A DNA stretch of 64,000 nucleotides, from the NCBI RefSeq assembly GCF_010731895.1, contig NZ_AP022596.1, positions 2,356,001 through 2,420,000 on the forward strand, written 5' to 3'. Shown here one piece after another: positions 57,249 through 64,000 of the stretch. The translations under genes and the position numbers were made by a program. The notes below the pieces were generated by a model. That model was not told the origin of the DNA and made no database searches. It worked only from the letters and a program-made list of their open reading frames with translations. The stretch comes from Mycolicibacterium helvum. Lineage in GTDB: Bacteria > Actinomycetota > Actinomycetes > Mycobacteriales > Mycobacteriaceae. Position 1 is the stretch's first letter. The number at the start of each line of letters is the position of its first letter.

Positions 57249-59727
57249 CGAAGGGCGTCACGACGGGCCTGGCACTGACAACCGCACGGGATCAGGGTCC
57301 GATGGTGCGTCCGGCAGACACGAGGCGCCGACCACCAAGTTCCCGATAGCCGGTGCGACGGAGTCGTCGTCCGGTCCGGCTCGCGGTGCGCCGCGCCGCC
57401 AGGTGCCCCCCGATGACCGACTGACGTCGATCATGGAGCCGATCCGCGACGACACCCTGCCGCTGCGTGACCCGATCGACGTGGTCAAGGCGGCTCTGGA
57501 TGGCACCCCCCCACCGAAGTTCCCGCCGCCCCCGCCACCACCGCCGCGCAGTGGGGGACCGGGCGGCCCGCAGCCTCCGAAGCCGCCGACCTTCTCCCAG
57601 CAGGTCAACTGGAAGTGGGTGCGCCGCTCGCTTTACCTCGCGGTGGTGCTGGTGGTCGTGCTGCCGCTGATCACCTTCGGCATGGCATACATGATCGTCC
57701 AGGTGCCTCAGCCCGGTGACCTGCGGACTAACCAGGTGTCGACGATCCTGGCCAGCGATGGCTCGGAGCTGGCGAAAATCGTTCCCCCCGAGGGCAATCG
57801 GGTTGACGTCAGCATCGACCAGATACCGGTTCCGGTGCGCAACGCGGTGATGGCGGCCGAAGACCGGGACTTCTATTCCAACCCGGGCTTTTCGTTCTCG
57901 GGCTTCGCCCGGGCGATCAAGAACAACCTGTTCGGGGGCGACCTGCAGGGCGGGTCGACGATCACTCAGCAGTACGTGAAGAACGCGCTCGTCGGTGACG
58001 CCCGATCGGGTATCGGTGGCGTGGTGCGTAAGGCCAAGGAACTCGTCATCTCCACGAAGATGTCGAGCGAGTGGTCCAAAGACCAAGTGCTGCAGGCGTA
58101 CCTGAACATCATTTATTTCGGCCGCGGCGCCTACGGCATCTCGGCGGCCTCGAAGGCCTACTTCAACAAGCCCGTCGAACAGCTGACGGTGGCCGAAGGT
58201 GCGTTGCTGGCGGCGTTGATCCAGCGGCCGTCGACGCTGGATCCGGCGATCGATCCCGAGGGTGCTGCGCACCGCTGGAACTGGGTGCTGGACGGCATGG
58301 TGACCATGGGCGCGCTGTCCAAAGAGGAACGCGCTCAGCAGGTCTTCCCGCAGACGGTGCCACCGGAGCAGGCCCGCGCGGCCAACGTCACCACCGGGCC
58401 CAACGGCCTGATCGAACGTCAGGTCACCAAGGAACTGCTCGACCTGTTCAACATCGACGAGCAGACGCTGAACACCCAGGGCCTGCAGATCACCACGACG
58501 ATCGACCCGCAGGCCCAACAGGCTGCCGAGAACGCGGTGACGAAGTATCTGGACGGCCAGATGCCGGACATGCGCTCGGCGGTGGTGTCCATCGACCCCA
58601 AAACTGGTGGGGTGAAGGCTTATTACGGCGGTTCGGACGCCCAGGGCTTCGATTTCGCCCAGGCTGGGTTGCCCACCGGTTCGTCGTTCAAGGTGTTCGC
58701 CCTGGTGGCCGCGCTCGAACAGGGCATCGGGCTGGGCTACCAGGTGGACAGCTCGCCGGTGACCCTCAACGGCATCACGATCACCAATGTCGAGGGCGAG
58801 GGCTGCGGTGTCTGCAATATCGCCGAGGCGCTGAAGCGCTCGCTGAACACCTCCTACTACCGGTTGATGCTCAAGCTCAAGAACGGTCCGAGTGACGTCG
58901 CCGACGCCGCGCACAGCGCCGGGATCGCCGAGAGCTTCCCGGGCGTGGATCACACGCTGTCCGAGGACGGCAAGGGCGGACCGCCCAACAACGGCATCGT
59001 CCTGGGGCAGTACCAGACCCGGGTGCTCGACATGGCTTCGGCGTACGCGACGCTGGCCAACTCCGGTGTTTACCACAAGCCGCACTTCGTGCAGAAGGTC
59101 GTCAACTCCCGCGGCGAGGTGCTCTTCGACGCCAGCACCTCCGACAACATCGGGGAGCAGCGCATTCCGAAAGCGGTCGCCGACAACGTAACCGCGGCCA
59201 TGCAGCCGATCGCAGGCTGGTCCAACGGGCACAACCTGGCCGGGGGGCGTGCCTCGGCCGCCAAGACCGGTACCAACCAGCTCGGCGACACCGACGCCAA
59301 CCGCGATGCCTGGATGGTCGGCTACACGCCGTCGCTGTCGACGGCGGTGTGGGTGGGCACCACCGATGGCACCCAGCCTCTGGTCAACAAGGGCGGCGGC
59401 CAGGTGTACGGCTCGGGCATCCCGTCCGATATCTGGAAAGCGACCATGGACGGCGCGCTCAAGGGCACCGACAACGAGACGTTCCCCAAGCCGACCGAGA
59501 TCGGCGGCTATGCGGGTGTTCCGGCTGCGCCGCCGCCTCCGCCGCCGCCGGCGCCGTCCATCCAGGTGATCCAGCCCAGTATCGAAGTCGCGCCGGGCAT
59601 CACGATTCCGCTCGGCCCGCCGACGACCATCACCGTGCCAGCGGGTCCGCCCGCGCCGCCCGGGGCTCCGGATGCGCAGCCGCCAGTCGTCCCGGGTGAC
59701 GCTGGCGCTCCGCCCCCGCCACCGTGA
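57241..59727 (+). CDS. ponA1: Bifunctional penicillin-binding protein PonA1
   Basis: 828 residues. A class A PBP that polymerises (GT51) and crosslinks peptidoglycan at the growing poles. The Pro-rich cytoplasmic N-terminus (to about 125) leads to a membrane helix (129-153). GT51 has AAEDRDFY with catalytic Glu207 and GGSTITQQYVKN. The transpeptidase domain has SxxK as SSFK (481-484), SLN in KRSLNTSYY and KTG in SAAKTGTNQ. The C-terminus is Pro-rich. The start GTG overlaps the DUF5318 stop; a later start is possible, since the annotated M. tuberculosis form I recall begins near the membrane helix. Confidence 0.95.
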   Translation: MNSEGRHDGPGTDNRTGSGSDGASGRHEAPTTKFPIAGATESSSGPARGAPRRQVPPDDRLTSIMEPIRDDTLPLRDPIDVVKAALDGTPPPKFPPPPPPPPRSGGPGGPQPPKPPTFSQQVNWKWVRRSLYLAVVLVVVLPLITFGMAYMIVQVPQPGDLRTNQVSTILASDGSELAKIVPPEGNRVDVSIDQIPVPVRNAVMAAEDRDFYSNPGFSFSGFARAIKNNLFGGDLQGGSTITQQYVKNALVGDARSGIGGVVRKAKELVISTKMSSEWSKDQVLQAYLNIIYFGRGAYGISAASKAYFNKPVEQLTVAEGALLAALIQRPSTLDPAIDPEGAAHRWNWVLDGMVTMGALSKEERAQQVFPQTVPPEQARAANVTTGPNGLIERQVTKELLDLFNIDEQTLNTQGLQITTTIDPQAQQAAENAVTKYLDGQMPDMRSAVVSIDPKTGGVKAYYGGSDAQGFDFAQAGLPTGSSFKVFALVAALEQGIGLGYQVDSSPVTLNGITITNVEGEGCGVCNIAEALKRSLNTSYYRLMLKLKNGPSDVADAAHSAGIAESFPGVDHTLSEDGKGGPPNNGIVLGQYQTRVLDMASAYATLANSGVYHKPHFVQKVVNSRGEVLFDASTSDNIGEQRIPKAVADNVTAAMQPIAGWSNGHNLAGGRASAAKTGTNQLGDTDANRDAWMVGYTPSLSTAVWVGTTDGTQPLVNKGGGQVYGSGIPSDIWKATMDGALKGTDNETFPKPTEIGGYAGVPAAPPPPPPPAPSIQVIQPSIEVAPGITIPLGPPTTITVPAGPPAPPGAPDAQPPVVPGDAGAPPPPP

Positions 59728-61445
59728 TCGACGGCGGTGTTGGTGACGACCAACCGCTGGACTCTTCGGCCGACCGGCCGGCCAATGCGCCGGCCGGCGG
59801 CGTGTTAGTGGGTCGCGCCACGGTGTCGCCGCAACCGCTGGCAGCCGATCTGCGCAGCGATGACGACCGTGACAAGCCCAGCCGCACCGACACTTTGGGT
59901 GCCGCGCTCTCGGACGTGGTCGGCGGCCCGGTGGGCCGGCATGCCCTGATCGGCCGAACCCGGGTGTTCACGCCGCTGCGGGTGATGTTCATGATGGCGT
60001 TGGTGGTGCTGGCGCTGGGCTGGACCACCAAGGCGCCATGTCTGCAGACCGTCGGGACCGGACCACCCGATCAGCGGGTGGCGAACTGGCAGAACCAGCG
60101 CGCCTACTTCGAGCTGTGCTACTCCGACACGGTGCCACTGTACGGCGCGGAGTTGTTGAGCCAGGGGCGTTTTCCGTACAAGTCCAGCTGGATCGAGACG
60201 GACTCCAGCGGCCAGCCGCAGATCCGGTACGACGGCAAGCCCGCGGTGCGCTACATGGAGTACCCGGTGCTGACCGGGGTGTATCAGTACGTGTCGATGG
60301 CGTTGGCCAAGACCTATACCGCGGTGGCCAGGATGGTATCGCTTCCGGTGATCGCCGAAGTGGTGATGTTCTTCAACTTCGCCGCGTTGGGCCTGGCGCT
60401 GGCGTGGCTGGCGACGGTGTGGGCGTCGTCATGGCTGGCGGGCCGACGGGTCTGGGATGCCGCGCTGGTGGCGGCGTCACCGGTGCTGGTGTTCCAGGTA
60501 TTCACCAATTTCGACGCGCTGGCAACGGCTTTAGCGATGGGTGGTCTGCTGGCCTGGGCGCGGCGACGGCCGGTGCTGGCCGGGATTTTGATCGGGCTCG
60601 GGGTTGCCGCCAAGTTGTATCCGGCGCTGCTGTTGCTGCCGCTGGTGGTGCTGGCGATCCGCAGCGACCGGATGCCTGAAGCCGCGAAGACGGTGGTCGC
60701 CGCCGTCGGCGCCTGGTTCGTGGTCAATCTGCCGGTGATGGTGCTGTTTCCGCGGGGGTGGTCGGAGTTTTTCCGGCTCAACTCCCGGCGCGGTGACGAC
60801 ATGGACTCGCTGTACAACGTGGTGAAGTCGTTCACCGGCTGGGACGGCTTCGATCCGAATCTCGGGTTTTGGCAGCCGCCGGTGATCCTCAACATCTTTG
60901 TCGCGGTGCTGTTCCTGCTGTGTTGCGCGGCAATCGCTTACATCGGGCTGACCGCACCGCAGCGGCCGCGGGTGGCGCAGCTGGCGTTCCTGACGGTGGC
61001 GGCGTTCCTGTTGGTGAACAAGGTGTGGAGCCCGCAGTTCTCGCTGTGGCTGGTGCCGCTGGCGGTTCTGGCGCTGCCGCACCGGCGAATCCTGTTGGCG
61101 TGGATGACCATTGACATGCTGGTATGGGTACCGCGGATGTTCTATCTGTACGGAGAGGGCAACAAGGGCCTGCCCGAGCAGTGGTTCACCGCGACGGTGT
61201 TGTTGCGCGATATCGCGGTGATCGGGCTGATGGTGTTGGTGGTGCGCCAGATCTACCGGCCTGACCGGGATCTCGTGCGCTGGAACGGCCGGGTCGACGA
61301 TCCGGCCGGGGGAGTGTTCGATCGCGCCGAAGACGCGCTCCCGCAATGGTTCCCGCGGTGGCTGCGCCCCCGAGCAGCCGCTGTCACACAGCCTGAACAG
61401 CACGAGGTGCCGGATGCAAGTCGCGATAGCACTGTTCCCGCGTAA
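59724..61445 (+). CDS. GT87-type polytopic glycosyltransferase (Rv0051-type)
   Basis: 573 residues with about 10-12 membrane segments after an N-terminal cytoplasmic region (to about 80). The family pattern of polyprenyl-phosphate-mannose-dependent GT-C enzymes is visible: an outer loop with YSDTVPLYGAELLSQGRFPYKSSW, RYMEYPVLTGVYQYVSM, LLIGLGVAAKLYPALLLLPL-type helices and NKVWSPQFSLWLVPLAVLALP. It corresponds to Rv0051. The acceptor is unknown; arabinomannan or PIM-related glycans are plausible. The GTG overlaps the ponA1 stop (GTGA), so it is translationally coupled. Confidence 0.87.
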   Translation: MIDGGVGDDQPLDSSADRPANAPAGGVLVGRATVSPQPLAADLRSDDDRDKPSRTDTLGAALSDVVGGPVGRHALIGRTRVFTPLRVMFMMALVVLALGWTTKAPCLQTVGTGPPDQRVANWQNQRAYFELCYSDTVPLYGAELLSQGRFPYKSSWIETDSSGQPQIRYDGKPAVRYMEYPVLTGVYQYVSMALAKTYTAVARMVSLPVIAEVVMFFNFAALGLALAWLATVWASSWLAGRRVWDAALVAASPVLVFQVFTNFDALATALAMGGLLAWARRRPVLAGILIGLGVAAKLYPALLLLPLVVLAIRSDRMPEAAKTVVAAVGAWFVVNLPVMVLFPRGWSEFFRLNSRRGDDMDSLYNVVKSFTGWDGFDPNLGFWQPPVILNIFVAVLFLLCCAAIAYIGLTAPQRPRVAQLAFLTVAAFLLVNKVWSPQFSLWLVPLAVLALPHRRILLAWMTIDMLVWVPRMFYLYGEGNKGLPEQWFTATVLLRDIAVIGLMVLVVRQIYRPDRDLVRWNGRVDDPAGGVFDRAEDALPQWFPRWLRPRAAAVTQPEQHEVPDASRDSTVPA

Positions 61446-62052
61446 CACCGCGCTGGACGCGATCGGCCCCTATGAGGTGCTGCAGCGGATCCCATCCATC
61501 GACGTCGTCTTCGTCGGGCAACACCGAGGGGAGGTCCGCAGCGACAACGGCATGCTCGGGCTGACGTGCGACGCCAGCTTCGATGAGGTCACCCGACCCG
61601 ACGTCTTGGTGTTCCCCGGCGGAGTCGGTACCCGCGCCTTGGTGGAGGACACCGGCGTCCTCGACTGGATTCGTGAGGTGCACCGGCACACGGTGTTCAC
61701 CACGTCGGTGTGCACCGGCAGCCTGCTGCTCGGTGCGGCCGGCCTGCTGACCGGGTTGACCGCGGCCACGCATTGGCGGGCCACCGAACTGCTCGAGTCG
61801 TTCGGGGCGATCTACACCCCGGATCGGGTCGTCGAGCACCTGCCGCAGCGCATCATCACCGCCGCGGGGGTCTCCAGCGGTATCGACATGGCGTTGCGAC
61901 TGGTGGAGCTGCTGGTCGGGCCGGAGGCGGCCAGGGCCAGTCAGCTGATGATCGAATACGACCCACAGCCACCGTTCGACGCCGGGGCGCTGGGCAAGGC
62001 CTCGGATGCCACGGTGCAGCTGGCGCTGGAGTACTACGGCCAGCGGAGCTGA
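61414..62052 (+). CDS. DJ-1/PfpI family protein (Rv0052-type)
   Basis: 212 residues. A DJ-1/PfpI fold: MQVAIALFPRNTALDAIGPYEVLQ, DVLVFPGGVGTRAL, and the nucleophile elbow SVCTGSLLLGAAGLLTG with the reactive cysteine, then ATHWRATELLESFGAIY. The arrangement is closest to the isonitrile hydratase/AraC-N-terminal type subgroup. The substrate is unknown. It corresponds to Rv0052. The ATG lies 32 bases inside the GT87 gene. Confidence 0.9.
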   Translation: MQVAIALFPRNTALDAIGPYEVLQRIPSIDVVFVGQHRGEVRSDNGMLGLTCDASFDEVTRPDVLVFPGGVGTRALVEDTGVLDWIREVHRHTVFTTSVCTGSLLLGAAGLLTGLTAATHWRATELLESFGAIYTPDRVVEHLPQRIITAAGVSSGIDMALRLVELLVGPEAARASQLMIEYDPQPPFDAGALGKASDATVQLALEYYGQRS

Positions 62053-62163
62053 TTTCGCTGATCAGCGTGGGCTCCGGTAGCCTGTGCAGGTTGCCGACGC
62101 AGGCGACTCTCCTGCCACGGATCGACCGTGGCCGTTACGACCATAGGAGGTGATGAGGTTCCC

Positions 62164-62454
62164 ATGCGTCCATACGAAATCATGGTCATCCTTGACCCCA
62201 CTCTCGACGAGCGCACCGTAGCTCCGTCTCTGGATACGTTCTTGAACGTCGTCCGCACTGACGGCGGTTCGGTGGACAAGGTCGACATCTGGGGTCGGCG
62301 CCGCCTGGCGTACGAGATCGCCAAGCATGCCGAGGGCATTTACGCCGTCGTCGATGTGAAGGCCGAACCGGCCACCGTGTCCGAGCTCGACCGTCAGCTC
62401 AACCTGAACGAGTCGGTGCTGCGGACCAAGGTGATGCGGACCGATAAGCACTAG
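62164..62454 (+). CDS. rpsF: 30S ribosomal protein S6
   Basis: 96 residues beginning [19 protein letters not shown], with [27 protein letters not shown], full length for mycobacterial S6. The strong AGGAGGTGATGAGG stretch precedes the ATG. It heads the rpsF-ssb-rpsR-rplI operon; the 110 bp before it may hold the promoter. Confidence 0.98.
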   Translation: MRPYEIMVILDPTLDERTVAPSLDTFLNVVRTDGGSVDKVDIWGRRRLAYEIAKHAEGIYAVVDVKAEPATVSELDRQLNLNESVLRTKVMRTDKH

Positions 62455-62539
62455 TCACGCCAGTGGATAAAGCTCGCCGCGCGTCGGAGCTAGTAACTAG
62501 GCTCGCGGTGAATCTATCCGCCTATGCCAGGAGGACCTT

Positions 62540-63058
62540 GTGGCCGGTGACACGACCATCACCGTCGTCGGAAATCTGACCGCCGACCCCGAACTGCGGT
62601 TCACCCCGTCCGGTGCAGCCGTCGCCAATTTCACGGTGGCGTCTACACCGCGGACGTTCGACCGCCAGAGCGGGGAGTGGAAGGACGGCGAAGCGCTGTT
62701 CCTGCGCTGCAATATCTGGCGTGAGGCGGCCGAGAACGTGGCCGAAAGCCTCACCCGGGGGTCCCGGGTCATCGTCACCGGCCGACTCAAGCAGCGGTCC
62801 TTCGAAACCCGTGAGGGTGAGAAGCGCACTGTCATGGAGGTCGAGGTCGACGAGATCGGCCCGTCGCTGCGCTACGCCACCGCCAAGGTCAACAAGGCCT
62901 CGCGCAGTGGTGGCGGGGGCGGCGGCTTCGGCGGCGGCAGTGGCGGCGGCGGGGGTTCCCGTCCGGCGGCGTCCAACGATGCGCCGGCCGACGATCCGTG
63001 GGGCAGCGCCCCGGCGTCGGGCTCGTTCGCCGGTGGCGACGACGAACCGCCTTTCTGA
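62540..63058 (+). CDS. ssb: Single-stranded DNA-binding protein
   Basis: 172 residues. OB fold at about 1-115 ([35 protein letters not shown] and [37 protein letters not shown]). A Gly-rich linker follows, and the acidic tip DDEPPF binds partner proteins. It starts at GTG with AGGAGG nine bases upstream. It coats single-stranded DNA at forks and repair sites. Confidence 0.98.
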   Translation: MAGDTTITVVGNLTADPELRFTPSGAAVANFTVASTPRTFDRQSGEWKDGEALFLRCNIWREAAENVAESLTRGSRVIVTGRLKQRSFETREGEKRTVMEVEVDEIGPSLRYATAKVNKASRSGGGGGGFGGGSGGGGGSRPAASNDAPADDPWGSAPASGSFAGGDDEPPF

Positions 63059-63113
63059 CACAAAACCTTTGCGCGCCCCGGCGCGCCATCTGAAGAACGA
63101 AAGAGATTGACCC

Positions 63114-63368
63114 ATGGCCAAAACCAATAAGCGGCGTCCGGCACCGGAAAAGCCGGTCAAGACCCGCAAGTGCGTGTTCTGCTCGAAGAAGGGGCAGGAC
63201 ATCGATTACAAGGACACCCAGCTGCTGCGTACCTACATCAGTGAGCGCGGCAAGATCCGCGCTCGCCGGGTGACCGGTAACTGCGTGCAGCACCAGCGCG
63301 ACATCGCGATCGCCGTCAAGAACGCGCGTGAGGTTGCCCTGCTGCCGTTCACGTCGGCGGCTCGGTAG
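63114..63368 (+). CDS. rpsR: 30S ribosomal protein S18 (Cys-containing form)
   Basis: 84 residues: [23 protein letters not shown] and [23 protein letters not shown]. The CVFC pair with the C-x3-H-type motif (NCVQHQ) marks the zinc-binding (C+) paralogue rpsR1 rather than the zinc-free copy mycobacteria carry elsewhere. It is co-directional with ssb and rplI. Confidence 0.97.
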   Translation: MAKTNKRRPAPEKPVKTRKCVFCSKKGQDIDYKDTQLLRTYISERGKIRARRVTGNCVQHQRDIAIAVKNAREVALLPFTSAAR

Positions 63369-63384
63369 AGAACGGAATATCGAC

Positions 63385-63843
63385 ATGAAGCTGATCCTGA
63401 CCGCTGAGGTCGAACACCTCGGCGTTGCCGGTGACACCGTTGAGGTGAAGGACGGGTACGGACGCAACTATCTGCTGCCGCGCGGCTTGGCCATCACGGC
63501 CTCGCGTGGTGCGCAGAAGCAGGCCGACGAAATCCGTCGGGCCCGCGAGACCAAGACCGTGCGCGATCGTGAGCACGCCGATGAGATCAAGGCCGCTATC
63601 ACGGCCCTGGGCTCGGTCCAGCTGCCGGTGAAGACCGCTGCGGATTCGGGCAAGTTGTTCGGTTCGGTGACCGCCAACGACATCGTCGCGGCGATCAAGA
63701 AGGCCGGCGGCCCGAACTTGGACAAGCGCACCGTGCAGTTGCCCAAGGCTCACATCAAGGCCACCGGCGCCCACACCGTCGGCGTGCATCTGCACCCCGA
63801 GGTGAACGTCGACCTGACCGTCGACGTCGTCGCACAAAGTTAG
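63385..63843 (+). CDS. rplI: 50S ribosomal protein L9
   Basis: 152 residues beginning [40 protein letters not shown], the classic L9 N-terminal domain, then a helical linker and [38 protein letters not shown]. Last gene of the rpsF operon, followed by a strong hairpin. Confidence 0.98.
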   Translation: MKLILTAEVEHLGVAGDTVEVKDGYGRNYLLPRGLAITASRGAQKQADEIRRARETKTVRDREHADEIKAAITALGSVQLPVKTAADSGKLFGSVTANDIVAAIKKAGGPNLDKRTVQLPKAHIKATGAHTVGVHLHPEVNVDLTVDVVAQS

Positions 63844-63853
63844 CCATCCGCGT

Positions 63854-63898
63854 CAATTCCCCGAGTGGCGGCCGTTCGCGGTTGCTCTCGGGGAATTG
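63854..63898 (+). terminator. 12-bp perfect stem-loop after rplI
   Basis: CAATTCCCCGAG (63854-63865) pairs with CTCGGGGAATTG (63887-63898) across a 21-base loop, beginning 11 bp after the rplI stop. There is no U-run. It likely ends the rpsF-ssb-rpsR-rplI transcript. The remaining about 100 bp to the window edge contain a repeated CATTCTGGCG but no gene. Confidence 0.7.
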
Positions 63899-64000
63899 CT
63901 GCATTCTGGCGAACACATTCTGGCGGGACCGGCGCAGCTAATCTAACCAGCCGTTAACCTTGCGCATAACCTCCGGCAACACAACACGCCCGAGATTGCA

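Overview
The window is a chromosomal replication-origin region from a high-GC actinobacterium. It is almost certainly a rapidly growing Mycobacterium (Mycolicibacterium) close in layout to M. smegmatis. The evidence is the gene set and order (ppiA, cwsA, gyrA, gyrB, dciA, recF, gnd, dnaN, oriC, dnaA, rpmH, rnpA, yidD, yidC, jag, rsmG, parA, parB), the mycobacterial CwsA, CwlM, MurJ-pseudokinase and Mtc28 proteins, and near-identity of GyrB, DnaA and LeuS to remembered mycobacterial sequences. No phage, insertion sequence or CRISPR array was seen.

Layout. Positions 1-10.7 kb carry the dnaA-side replication genes on the minus strand: ppiA (partial), tRNA-Ala, a 33-residue small ORF, tRNA-Ile, a DUF3566 membrane protein, gyrA, gyrB, dciA, recF, gnd and dnaN. 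Only cwsA is on the plus strand here. oriC lies at 10.7-11.2 kb between dnaN and dnaA, and more DnaA boxes lie upstream of dnaA at 12.77-12.80 kb. From 13.3 to 19.4 kb the plus strand carries rpmH-rnpA-yidD-yidC-jag-rsmG-parA-parB and a GNAT-like gene. Two perfect parS palindromes sit inside the starts of rsmG and parA. From 19.4 to 30.0 kb the minus strand carries a cell-envelope and redox block (mutT4, DUF6049 protein, murJ, sigM, a shortened rsmA, trxB, trxA, cwlM), followed by pcnA and a Ca-binding-repeat protein on the plus strand. At 32.0-35.1 kb a GGDEF/EAL protein is translationally coupled to a molybdopterin-fold lipoprotein.

From 35.2 kb to the end is the block that in M. tuberculosis lies on the other side of oriC (Rv0036c to Rv0056): TIGR03084 protein, MFS transporter, YqgE, a bile-acid-symporter-like transporter, a small Cys-tail membrane protein, Mtc28, leuS, MarR, GntR, LLM oxidoreductase, Rv0045c-type hydrolase, ino1, PadR, DUF1707 protein, DUF5318 protein, ponA1, GT87, DJ-1 protein, rpsF, ssb, rpsR and rplI. 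Genes added relative to M. tuberculosis include an SDR, a glucosylglycerate hydrolase (ggh), an amino-acid ABC transporter, a soluble cytochrome P450 and an unusual P450-like protein with a twin-arginine signal.

The genes cover chromosome replication and segregation, ribosome and tRNA maturation, membrane-protein insertion, peptidoglycan synthesis (PonA1, MurJ, CwlM, CwsA), thioredoxin redox balance and inositol synthesis. Most essential genes run co-directionally with forks leaving oriC. The points I rate most worth following up are the Tat-signal P450-like protein (52444-54009), the anti-sigma protein RsmA without its sigma-binding domain (22191-22685), the coupled c-di-GMP/molybdopterin-fold pair (32034-35086), the perfect operator-like palindrome (49405-49431) and the 37-bp tandem repeats (45438-45578).
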